Shown here in pieces: positions 49,800 to 61,595 of a DNA stretch of 64,000 nucleotides. Below the pieces are notes generated by a model. It was not told the DNA's origin. It saw nothing but the letters and a program-made list of their open reading frames with translations, and did not search any database. Made by a program: the position numbers and the translations under genes. This DNA is from Cristatella mucedo (taxonomy: Eukaryota; Bryozoa; Phylactolaemata; Cristatellidae): contig WPIO01000001.1 in assembly GCA_009760855.2 (NCBI GenBank), positions 22,100,501-22,164,500 of the forward strand, in the 5' to 3' direction. Position 1 is the first letter of the stretch, and each line of letters opens with the position of its first letter.

Positions 49800-50650
49800 A
49801 ACATAATATAATAATAATAATGTGTATTGCATAGCACCCAAGCAGGTGCTTTAAAAATTGCTTAAAAGAAGCAATAACCGATGGTCAATGAAAAGCAAAG
49901 TACCCTGCTTAAGCAAGCATACAACAGCACATAAAAGACTTATGACCGCTGTTTAGTAGGACTCCCGGCTAGTTAAACTCACTCAATCATGCACAGGTAA
50001 GCGCACAGAAAAAAGACAAGTCCACTGGGGCGCTAAACACGAGCATGTGGCGGCTGCCGTTAGACATGGAATGCATAGTTTTCATTGTTCACAGCTACAC
50101 AAAAGGAGAATATATTTGAATTATGTAATGGCGAAGAGGAACAGATATATTTTCAGCTTCAACTTGAATGTTGTAAAATGAGGAGATGGTGTGATGTCAT
50201 TCGATTGTGAATTCCAAACTTGGTCCACTGTCTCCAGCAAATGTAAAGTTAGATAGGGGCACAACCAATCAAACAAAGTCAGAAGAGCAGGTGATGCGAC
50301 AGGAGATCTGGTTTGAAACTAATTCAGATAAGTAGGAGCAAGAGAACAAAAGAACCCCATGGTGGGTGATGGAATCTTGAAATTGGTACGATGCTTGCAG
50401 AGAGGTGAGCAGTGGTTTAGTCCTGCAGATGAAGCGTCTACGACAGGTAAAAAATCTACGCCTATCTGTAGACTGTTAACCTGTCCGGAGCGTCCGAGAA
50501 GCTTCGTGTCGGTGGGTCGTTGTTACCAACTTGCCGGCGGACCGTCTCTGAAGACAAATTAGCGGGAGAAATTAGCTGGTAGAGCCGATTTAGGAATGTA
50601 GGCTTTCCAGTTTCTAAGTAACACTTGCTTTGTAAAGAATTCAAAGGTAG
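49800..50650 (-). mobile_element. Degenerate (ATT)-tailed LINE, minus strand
   Basis: An ATAATAATAATAATGTG tail at 49807, then a GCATAGCACCC segment and scattered RT traces to about 50650. Confidence 0.5.
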
Positions 50651-50974
50651 GTTTTTTTAATTCAATTTTAGAAACTGCGATGCCATTCAAGTTCAAATGT
50701 AAGCAACCTGTGCTGTTATAGAGCTGAGAGAGCGTTGCTCTGTATTTTATTTCAGTTGTTATTCGTTCGGCTTCTTGTCAGACTATGCTTATTCACCAGA
50801 CGAAGAAAGGGACGGCTATACGGCACTGTACCAAGAAAAATTAAACTGAAGCACAATCAGTAATGTTTCTTGAATTATGCACCCAAATCCTAAATCATGT
50901 TAGGCCAAACGTTGAAAGACGGTCATATCAGGTGTTCATTTGCTTCAAGAAAAATGAACTTCTGCCTCAGCAAT

Positions 50975-51200
50975 GGCTTTATCCGCACCTGCTGCAAATG
51001 CTGCTGTTGCTGCAAATGCTGGTTCTTTGCACTGCTTCCACGGTGCCTTTCAATTACCAAAGGTGCTTAACTCGGTCTTTGGGCTGGCTGAAGAATATCC
51101 GTGCTGGCTGCTTGCTGGCTGCTAGTGAAGCAACCTCTTCTTCAAGTCGGAGCTGGAGACTTGCTCAACACGTGTAAAGTACCAGTTTCATCAGCAGGTG
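50975..51200. repeat. Dispersed repeat, copy 1 (partner at 60775-61010)
   Basis: CTGCTGTTGCTGC-rich start, TTTGCACTGCTTCC, GGCTGCTTGCTGGCTGCTAG and ACTTGCTCAACACGTGT are shared in order with the downstream copy. Confidence 0.6.
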
Positions 51201-51303
51201 CTTTAATTTTTGAAGGGCGTGCATCGACGAGTAATGGGACTGGCCTTTCTTAATAGCTTGATACAGTAGCCTCTAATGTATTTGAAGCATTTTTAGCCTC
51301 CTT

Positions 51304-52454
<1,151 letters not shown>

Positions 52455-52680
52455 CTACTTTCATCTCACTCACTACCTCAACTGCTCTCCTGACTCTGCT
52501 ATGCTTCCCACATTCACTTTGTTGCATGAGATGAAGTCTGTTGGCTACCAACCGCGTACCGAAAGCCGCTTAGGCTGTTAATACGCTATACAAACTCTCC
52601 TGCATAACAACCACGTGGTCTTTGTGGTTTTGTGGAGTCACAGACGGAGATACGTTACATGACATTACATTACGTTAGAG
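52455..52680 (+). mobile_element. (TGTAA)-tailed LINE 3' end
   Basis: HLTHYLNCSPDSAMLPTF tail, CCGAAAGCCGCTTAGGCTG, 3' UTR and an ACATTACATTACG end. Confidence 0.8.
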
Positions 52681-54485
52681 ATTGTATCCGTTGGCACAGA
52701 GCGGCATGTTTATCCAAATAAGTCTACTTTGAGAAAGCTAATCTCAAGGCATCGATATGAGAGCACTGTTTCTGAGAATTAGGTTTTGCAGCCACCGCAC
52801 ATAGAATAGACTAATAGGAGGGTACGTTTGCCTGCAGCACGCAAATACGCAAGGCACTTTCCATGCCCTGAGTATAAGAAACTATGCGTGTTTGAATGCG
52901 TAGAGGCATTTTATTTTTCGCTTGCTTTAGCAGTTTCTTTAAATTGCTTTTAGTTTGTGAAGCAGGTAAAGCTGGTCTTGTCCTGGTAGCTGCCTTATGT
53001 GGGTTACGTGCAGGCTTTCTTTAGGCAGCTGCATTAAGTTAAGAATGCCGCGTCACTCTCCTTATGCTACTTTTAGTGCGATAATCAGCCGCGAGTTGAA
53101 GCTCTACATGTATGCTGGCTTTTCGCAGGCCATCTTTTGTCATTGTTAGCACAGCAAACGACATCGCCTAGCTGCAAAAAAATCTAGTTAGCACACACCT
53201 GCGACTTGTTTAGAAAACAAGCAACAATGTGGCACGGATTCAGTGCGTTAATTGAATTATATAATCTAGCTATAAAAATCAGGCATTTCTCACTAGCTTG
53301 TTTTACACATTTAATATCACCTAAAAGTAAAGTAACAGTCTTTCTGAAGATCCAAGTAAGCCTTTATAAATTCTTAATAGAATTAAGTTGTTGCTCCTCT
53401 CTTTCTCTCTTCCTCTCTATCTCTCGTCAATAGAACAGTCTAATCCAATCCATACTACTATAAAGCAGGAAACATATGATCAGCGTATACAGATATGGGT
53501 TATATACACAAGTGAGCTGGGTTTTCCAGTACTTCGATACTGCACTTTTGCTTTTTACAGTGTTAATGTTCAATACATTTTGCAGTTGTGTTATTGCGAC
53601 TCTACTTGATATACACTCGTCTTTATGAACCTGATAAAAAGCCGTAGCGGTGGCTTAATAACATACCTAATAACGCTTTTTAACTTTAACAAGAAATCCG
53701 TCTTATTACAAATACTCTTTGTTATTTATGATTCACTCAAATGTCGCTTATTTTTAGTCTTGTTTGCTGGATAACTCTCTCAAAAGATACATTGTGGGAA
53801 CATCATGCCATGTGCGTGTAAAGGCTTGAATTGCACGATGGCTACTTTATCTTCTTTCTTTTTTCATACGTAAGAAACTCTTTCTTATCAGCTGGCAGCT
53901 ACAGGTAGTTGCTAGCTATAGTCTATACGACCATCATTATTTTTTCATCATCGTGTCATCTGCAGGAGGCAACGTTTAAACAGGTCAAGCTTAGCTGCAT
54001 CCTCAGAAAAATCAGGGTTGCTGACGATCTACCATTACATAAAGACGTAAGAGATCACGTCGCTTGTAGTGTTTGTTTCATTAGAAGGCCTTAAATATGA
54101 ATGAAGCCCTTAAATCTTAATGTAGGGCATCCACCCCAACTACACGGTGACTTGTTTACGCTGCCACAATATCCTTGGTACTTCTAGTAACTTCTAGTAA
54201 CAAGTAACTTCTGATAATTTCTAGTAACCAGTAAAAAGCGATCAACGTGCACGGTACAATGCCTACAGGCATGTGCGGGTATAATGCACAGCCAGCAGGC
54301 GTACTTACGCTAAAAAAATAAATCTTAGCATTATTCTTATGCATGTTCCCTGTGTGCATACTTTCAGGCAGCTCTCCTGGCAATGAGGTATAAAAGTTAA
54401 CTGACACGCAGGCATGACAATTAGCCTACTGTGCCGCAGTAGCTAGAGTTTGCTATGGAATATTGCAATTAGAGAAGTAAGGATC
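52681..54485. other. No gene seen
   Basis: AT-rich non-coding sequence; imperfect short tandem repeats of an ACTTCTAGTA unit at 54179-54231. Confidence 0.4.
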
Positions 54486-54489
54486 TGCT

Positions 54490-54690
54490 GATTCAACAGC
54501 CTCATTTATACATCTTCAGGAAAAAATACTAGCTTATTCAACAGCCTCTTTTGCATAGCGACAGAAGAGCCTTTTGGGCTATCAATACCGCTTGCAGTGG
54601 CAATGAAAGATCGCCTGCAGCAGGATTCGAAGCCACGACTTCGGACCGAGGTCTTGAAAAGCAACCGCCTTACCTAGTGTGCCATTGTGG
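54490..54690 (-). mobile_element. tRNA-derived SINE
   Basis: B box GGCTTCGAATCC, TGGCACACTAGGTAAGGCGG and GAGGCTGTTGAATAAGC, with a partly duplicated 3' end (two copies of TTCAACAGCCTC at 54500 and 54538). Its 5' end abuts the hairpin at 54694. Confidence 0.75.
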
Positions 54691-54693
54691 ATA

Positions 54694-54769
54694 AGCATTG
54701 GTGGCTACCATCCCCACTTGTCAGTCCTTTATTGCTCGAGTGCAAGTGGGGATGATAGCCACCAATGCT
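54694..54769 (-). terminator. 27-bp hairpin with AATAAA in its loop, 3' of gene B
   Basis: Arms 54694-54720 and 54743-54769 are inverted repeats of 27 nt with one difference, which becomes a G:U pair in minus-strand RNA. The 22-nt loop contains AATAAA (54733-54728) on gene B's strand, about 225 nt after its stop, followed by a GU-rich stretch within the stem. It directly abuts the 5' end of a SINE. It is read as the probable poly(A) region of gene B. A small-RNA precursor or foldback element is an alternative. Confidence 0.6.
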
Positions 54770-54957
54770 GACTGCAGTAGGACTTTTAGCCTACATTAAT
54801 TTTAACTTTTGGTGAACACTATTATTCTTAATATTCGGATATAATAGGAAGAAAAATATAATGTTTCCATGCTGTGCGATATTTTTCGCCGACGCCCTTT
54901 ATGAGGTGTGGCTTACAGGATGCCATAGAAGTGAAATCTGGCAACTGCGTAAGTAAT

Positions 54958-57695
54958 TTAGCACCTGAGCGCCGCTATCCGACCGATAGGCACTGTAAGA
55001 GACTTTACACTTGGTTCTCCTGTTTCTGGATTAGCACAGTAGCACTCTGATCCTCTGCACTGGATTTTTTCGTAGTTTCCACTGTGGGTGCAGGTGAAAA
55101 TGTTTCCAAGTATTCCTCGTTTCCTGTGCCTCTCTCGTGCGCAGGCTACAAGCAGATAACAGAATTCTCAGGTAAGATGTTGTAAAAAATGCAGCACAAT
55201 AATTTAGGTTACAGCAATTTAGTCTTTTATAAGTTGCTTCAATTTTTAGTTTATTACAACGACTTAAGATGTGCGCTGTAACCAGTTATGCGATGGAAGC
55301 TGCTTACGCTCAGGCTTATACTGCAGGAAGCTCTCCGCGGTACTAATGTCCTGCCCTCCTGGCTTTGAGCAGTTAACGTTTTCCATAGATAGTATTTTAA
55401 TTACTCTAACAATTACTAGATACTAATTAGCCCATTCGCAAGGCTGCTCGAACTAGACTAGCATTGATAGCTGACCAGAAAGTGTGACTTTATAGTCAAA
55501 TGCGGTGTACCTGGTCACAGGATAATTGCACTACACAGCTTGCTATGATCACTGTAAATGACCGCCACATGCTTGAGAATAGATTTGTCCTTCCTTTGGC
55601 ACTTGAATGTTGGTGTATTATAGCCAGCAATTCTCCAGCTCAACGACATGGATCTCAGCTTGTTCACCACATGCCTTCAGATTAAGATTTCTTGCGATTG
55701 AGTGTCGGATATACATATTGGACATGTTGCTACGAACTTCCGGATAAAATTTTACTTCCAATCTCGGACAATAATAGCAGTAAAACATTCATATAGCGCC
55801 TGATGAAGGGAACAAGATCTATTCTCGAATCTTGACACGAGCTGAAAAAGTTCATATTATGACTAACCGTTTGAAATGCGTCCCTTCGAATTAATATTAA
55901 TACTAATAATAATATGTAGGACCCTGGGTGAACTAAATCTTTTTCGTGACCCGTTTGTGTGTGCTTAACAAAAACCCTACCTATCGGTTAGTGAGAGCCT
56001 GCTCGGTGTCAGCACGCATAAGCACACAAAGGAAAAGTCACACCGACTGAGAAAATTGTGGCAGAAACATGCTAGTTTTTAGTAACTTCTTAAATATCGT
56101 CCGCTCAAGATGTCTGACGTCAGTTAGAAGTGACTTCTAGGCTTTGCGAGCATGCAAACTGAAGGCTAGAGGCGCAGCTAAACGACCTGAGTCAGAGGAG
56201 CTGGTATCCCAATTGAAAATCTGATTATCGCGTATTTAAATTGCAGGCGCCGTAGCCGCATATGGGAATAAAAGGACCTCAAATTGAGACACAGAACCTT
56301 CAACATTGAAACGCTTCTTGATGAGGAAGAGCCGCTGCAGCTCGGTTATAAGTGGCGTAATTTGGAAGTTGCGAGTGTTAGCATAGCTACGGAGTTCTGC
56401 GCCGACTGCCATGACCTATTGCTCAGGTAGGAAGACCTGCGACTAATCAGCTACTGAAATCTAGTTGGGTCGTCACCAATGAAATGCATGGACCAACTTG
56501 GATGTAGCATCCTTGTCTAAGCAGTCCCGGATTTTGTAAAGTAACGTGGCTGAAAGTTTGGTAACACTGTCAAGCTAATGTGGTCGTCCATTGAAAGATT
56601 ATTTTGGAGCAGGACGCCCAGATTCCATGCAGAGGCTACCGGAGACATGCCGGGCGAGCCCATTTCGATAGCTGGCAATATCTCTGACCATTGCACTTTT
56701 ATGCGAAGCACCAGGTTGTCCCATTAATAACAAGTCCGTATACTTACTGCAGTACATGGTACGTGCGTCCCGGATTGGCACGGATGCACCCTCTATAGTA
56801 GTTCCATCCTTTGTGACGCAGAAGCATCTTTAAAATACAAGTCACATGCACAGTTGAGCGTTGTCGTAGCCGGAGCCGCGCTTTCGCTTAGACTACTTCG
56901 TCACACTATTCACCGGCATTTCAATGTTAAATATTTAATCTTACATCGAGTTTATGCACTGCCTAGGAGCGTACGATCCATCATTGTCGCACTTGGGAAC
57001 AATTTGCCCCCATACCGGAGGCAGGGCTTTCAGCTCCATCAGCGTCATGCCGCAGGTTTCTAAGGTGTAAAACAAACGAAGCGATTAGTGGTGCCTGTTA
57101 ACACCTCTTGCTTAAGCGTCCGTCCCATTATAGTGGCAATTCTAGCAGCATCTTATAAGACCTGGAAGTGCATTCGTTCGTGCATAGCTTTCAAAAAGCA
57201 TACTTGGGTCGTGTAAGTGTGTAAAGCTCGATGCGTACATCATGCAAAAATCCACCTACTTTTAGTGCACTCTCTCGTTGCGTTGTCGCAGTAGAGCCCC
57301 TCAGCGCATCTTTTTTCTGTCATCCAAGGAAAGCCGTGCGAGTAGTCACCGACGCACAGTTGTCCTTCACCTTTAACGCATGTGCACGAGCTAGCGGCAG
57401 GTTCAGCTGATGACTAGGGCACATTTATACATCTAGGCGTGGCAACGCGTCCGACAATGCTCCTGCGAGGCGTCTGCTGCGAGCATAACCTACCGATGTA
57501 CTCGATGCATGTCGGACAGCATCCGCATATGCCACCTTTCCTCTCGAACTGGCCGCCGCCGGCTAGGCAATCGGCGGCGGCCAGCACTGCGGGACACTGA
57601 ACGTGGCTGCAGTAGTCGGCGGGACATGTCAACAAGCTGTACGCGCTGGAAGCGCAAAGCATCAGCAGCACTGTTTGCGTCATCACTTTTTTCAT
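54958..57695 (-). CDS. Gene B: secreted IGFBP-N plus two thyroglobulin type-1 domains, 5 exons
   Basis: Exons are 57695-57494, 57370-57260, 57059-56945, 56827-56748 and 55145-54958. They total 696 nt (231 aa plus stop), with the same phases 1, 1, 2, 1 as gene A. I chose the Met at 57695 (MKKVMTQTVLL) because it starts a typical signal peptide; an in-frame Met at 57758 precedes it but adds a non-hydrophobic leader. The IGFBP domain has 12 cysteines with core ICGCCPTC and GEGQLC; exon 2 is six bases longer than in A, adding two residues, and it carries an N-glycosylation site (NAT). The first Tg1 domain has core CFCV, with Ile replacing the usual Arg at the exon 3-4 junction. The last exon has no Met of its own but is clear by homology: CRGSECYCA core, ending Leu-Arg-Cys-stop. 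The 1.6-kb fourth intron carries LINE debris. The poly(A) signal appears to lie in a hairpin about 225 nt past the stop. Confidence 0.9.
55760..56720 (-). mobile_element. Degenerate LINE(s) in gene B intron 4
   Basis: Two decayed (ATT)n ends (55770 and 55894-55916), 3' UTR and RT traces, including NLGVLLQNNLSMDDHISLTV near 56590, equivalent to NLGVIFQSDLSLDDHISSTV. It lies in the same orientation as gene B and does not touch the splice sites. Confidence 0.75.
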
Positions 57696-57744
57696 GGTAG
57701 TCCTGCGGTGTGCGAAGCTGAAAGAGACGCCGGTTCGTCGCTGC

Positions 57745-57762
57745 GTAATTGCGCTCAATTAC
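57745..57762. repeat. Short palindrome upstream of gene B ATG
   Basis: GTAATTG and CAATTAC arms separated by 4 nt, 50 nt upstream of the ATG. It could be a dimeric homeodomain-type site or chance. No TATA box is evident for gene B. Confidence 0.3.
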
Positions 57763-58590
57763 ACCTGCTCAGTCTCAAGCTACCACAAGTGACGCGAAGC
57801 TATTTCTTGCATACTAAAGTGCGACATTCTGCGGAACGAAAGAGCAATCGGTTTTCTGATACAGCAGAGATCGTGCGCTAAATGAGTAAATGATGAACAA
57901 CAAGGGAAGACTTCGCACTTCGCACTTTGCCCATGGATTGTAGTACTTGAGCTCAAGCTTCAATCATGTAAGCCAATAAATTGTATTGCGCGCCCTTACT
58001 TACGCGTTGTCTTCTGCCTGACTTCGCAAATTCACTCGCTGCAAGGCCCGCGTTTTTATACTCTTGTGTCATATCAATAACTTCATTGTTTGTACGTCAC
58101 TAAGGGATTTACGGAATCGCTCAAGTCTGATGAATTGTTAAGAAGAGTCTGTCAGACTTTTTCATGTTACTTTTTCTCGGCATAATTAAAAGAATTTCTT
58201 ATGTCAAATGATGTTTAATCGGGGATGCAGTGGTACTAAAGGGCAATCGGCACCCTATTCAACCTTGAACTTGACTCCGACCTGGCTAGGGAAATGCTGA
58301 AGACCTCGTGGGTCAAAGTTAATTTCCAACTCTCCCAAATACTTGGAATGCCTTCACTCATAGACTTGTGTTTAAGAGACTGCTTTGCTCGTTTGAGCGA
58401 ATTTCGCATGGTCTCCTAACAGTTGCCTAGAGCTAGATGCACGTTCATTTCTTAATAAGTTACTTCATTTTCGCTCACACTATCTCTTCTTCTCTGTCCC
58501 GATCCCCTTGGAATCAAGTTTGCTCTTTTTTTAGCGCCTGACATTTGTCGTTTTAGATATACTTCGTCAATCAATATGAATGTTCTGGGA
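57763..58590. other. Gene B upstream region, no other gene
   Basis: Non-coding sequence without a clear TATA box near the start. Confidence 0.4.
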
Positions 58591-58594
58591 TTAA

Positions 58595-58670
58595 AAAAAT
58601 CTAGGCTGATTTTACAGCCTCATTTTTATAGCGGTCGAGAAGCTTTGCCAGCTATCACCGCCGCATGTTT
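58595..58670 (-). mobile_element. SINE fragment (3' half)
   Basis: Matches only the 3' half of the family: GGCGGTGATAGC, then CTATAAAAATGAGGCTG. Confidence 0.6.
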
Positions 58671-59262
58671 GGTTTAGAGAGGAAATTTCGATTTATTGCA
58701 GCTGAAAATAGCAGAAGCAGTCAAGTGCCTCCTCGCTAGTGAACTATGCACAAAGATTCCCTTGCGACGGTGTGCTTTTTAATTCGAGCAGCTTTAAATT
58801 CGTTTAGATTTTCCCGAACTTCATTCCTGCTGTCTTTCCTTAATCAGCCTCTTCCGTTTTTGTTATTACTTTTTAAAACCTGCGGAAATCTGGGTGCCTT
58901 ATCTTAGTTTCGCCAATGTCGTTGTTGAAACTTTGTTGCCCAAATACCAAGTCGTCAAGTAAGTTCTTCTCAGGATTCCGCTCATACAAATTGCGAGGAG
59001 GTGATATTATTGAACATTGAGTTGTATGTTTGCTATTTATAAATAGCATGAGGCCGGCTATGAGCGCCAGACTGAATTTAGGGCAATGTAAGCTATTTGG
59101 TTGCATTTCCTCGTTACTCCAATTAGCCTCTTGTAGCTCTTGCGGTGATATAACCTACGTTAAGGGTACTTCTCTGAAACATTCTCATAAACTCTTTTGA
59201 TGGACGCCACCACATAACTCTGTCTACAAGCCATACGCTTAGCCCCACGGCAATCCGCTCCA

Positions 59263-59470
<208 letters not shown>

Positions 59471-60770
59471 CAGCATGCTCTACGGCTTCGCAATATTGCA
59501 TTCAGTTTCAAGGCAGATCGCAGCTAGATTTATCCGTCATTTTACAGACTGAATCTGCATCAGCAAAAGTCTAGGAATGTTTATATACTGGTCGTGGATG
59601 CCTGCGACTTCCTAAATCATTACCAATGGCCAGTGCGTTTCTCTTCTCACTTGGAACCTTGAATAACTTGTAACGTGGACGATTTTGAATATCGAGTGGA
59701 ATTCAGCTCTCCTTCTTTCAGACTATGTTGACATGCAAATTTTCTCTGCCACAGACGCCTCAAGCTAGAAAAGCGGTCTAGGAGTCAGCTCGGTACTTTT
59801 TTGCGTTCGCAGCAACGTTAAAATGAGTATTTAAATTATAAGGATGAGTTAGTGACGCGCTAGTTTATAGGAGAACTTAATGGGAAACTTGAAAGCACCT
59901 ACAAGCTTCCCTACGCAAATTCTCAAATCACCGAAACCAGCTTGAAATTTGGCAAAACAGTTGACGTCGCGCTACTGGCGCCCCGCTCCCCGACGTTCTC
60001 CTTCGTCTCTTAGCAATAGCTTTAATTTGTAACTATTGTACTTTACCTTTGGATAAACTCTGAGCATCTCAGCTCAATGTGCGCCTAACATTAAATGCGA
60101 GCTCTGTAATGAAAACTGTCGGTCATTTACTAACCAAAACATTCTAGAGAGAATAAAGCCTACCATTCCTCCCCCCCCCGAATATTTTCGCCGACGCTTC
60201 TATTTTTTATCTCTAAAACAATTCAAACTGCCCAATATATTTAATATCAGCTTCCACTGCCAATCTTCAATTCTCTAATTGGACGAAAGTGAAGTTTTGC
60301 TCGCATGGTGACTTGGAAGACTAAGCGTATTCGAGAGGTGGGTGTGTAGAATGGGGCGGCACACTGCGCCGCACTAATTAAAATTATATGACTCATTCTA
60401 TAAAATTAAAGCATGCGTTCAAAGCAATAACCATATTACCTCCTAAATTGTGAACTATAAATTCAAAGTCACGTTACATCAAAACTCCGAAAGACGGGCA
60501 CGTCTCGCGTTCACAAGCTGCATGACAATGCGTTTTCGCTTCCGCGTTCACCTTTCTCTGGCCAGTCCCGCGCAGCGCACGTTTGCACTTTTTCTACTAG
60601 CTCCGAGGTATTTTTTGTTTATGACGGCCACAAAACGTCTTCAGCTATTCAAAAGTTCACACGCGCTGGATGCTGGCGGTCGGAAAAGCAGCAAACTTGG
60701 CCCAGTGTTGCAGCGAGTCACGTGCAGCAGAGACTCACTGCAGCAAGTGAGATGCTGTTGCAAGTGACTC
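59471..60770. other. No gene seen
   Basis: Non-coding sequence; C-run at 60169-60178. Confidence 0.4.
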
Positions 60771-60774
60771 GTTG

Positions 60775-61010
60775 CTGCAGTGGTGGCGGCGGCTGGTGCT
60801 GCTGATGCTTCAACTGCTGGTGCAGCTCCAGCTACAGCTGCTCCTGCTATTGCTGTCGCAGTTTCTTTACACTGCTTCCCCATTGCCTCCGAGTCTTTGA
60901 GCTGGCTTGATATCAAGCTGGCTGGCTTGCTTGCTAGTTACTGAAAAGGTACTTCTGTTTTCGAGGTTAAAACTTGCTCATCGTGTGTGAGGCACCAGGT
61001 TCAACATTAC
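60775..61010. repeat. Dispersed repeat, copy 2 (partner at 50975-51200)
   Basis: GCTGCTCCTGCTATTGCTG start, TTTACACTGCTTCC, GGCTGGCTTGCTTGCTAG and ACTTGCTCATCGTGTGTG align in order with copy 1. The alanine-rich minus-strand frame through it is low complexity. Confidence 0.6.
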
Positions 61011-61503
61011 ACGCTGCAATTAGTTTGTGCAGCAGTGTATCTATGGAAAACTGCTCTGGCCGATGGTGCAGGTGTGTATACTATCGATGAGCTGCTTTAT
61101 TTTTTGTCTGACCCACTTTAGATGCGGATCTCTGTAATGCAATTTCATCCTTTTTTCTCCCACTGGTCAATGTGTTTTTGGTCCTTTTTTAATGAATATT
61201 AACGTTCAACTTAAATCTCCTTCAGTAAAAATTGCTGCTCAGACTGATGACGTATTACTAATCACTGCATGCAACCTCTTCACTCCTCAATCACGTCTTT
61301 AAAGCGTTTTTCATAGGTGACGGCCTGTCCAATCATTCCAATCTCCATATCAATATTTGTATCGTGATTTATTTGCCTTCGCTTACACTGCATACCCACC
61401 TGAACAGATTACCTTGAGAGTTTAACGGTGCTGGCTTCAATTTGATGTATCACTATTAACCCGAAGAAAGTCGTTACAGTATTAAAATATTAAAATTGTG
61501 CAC

Positions 61504-61509
61504 TTTAAT
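61504..61509 (-). terminator. Possible poly(A) signal of gene A (ATTAAA)
   Basis: The common variant ATTAAA lies 87 nt past the stop. No AATAAA was seen in the first 100 nt. Confidence 0.4.
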
Positions 61510-61595
61510 ATAAAGAATAATAAAACATTCTCCGTCTAGAGATGATACCGAAGGTGCTCGACGATAGGGACGATGTCGTGAAGCATCTCACTGAC

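Noticed and set aside
57696-57758. Upstream Met at 57758 as the start of gene B
   Set aside because: It would place a charged 21-residue leader before the signal peptide; the Met at 57695 matches the paralogues.
60641-60916. Alanine-rich minus-strand frame
   Set aside because: Comes from a CTG/GCT-rich repeat block, with no start context, signal peptide or partner exon.
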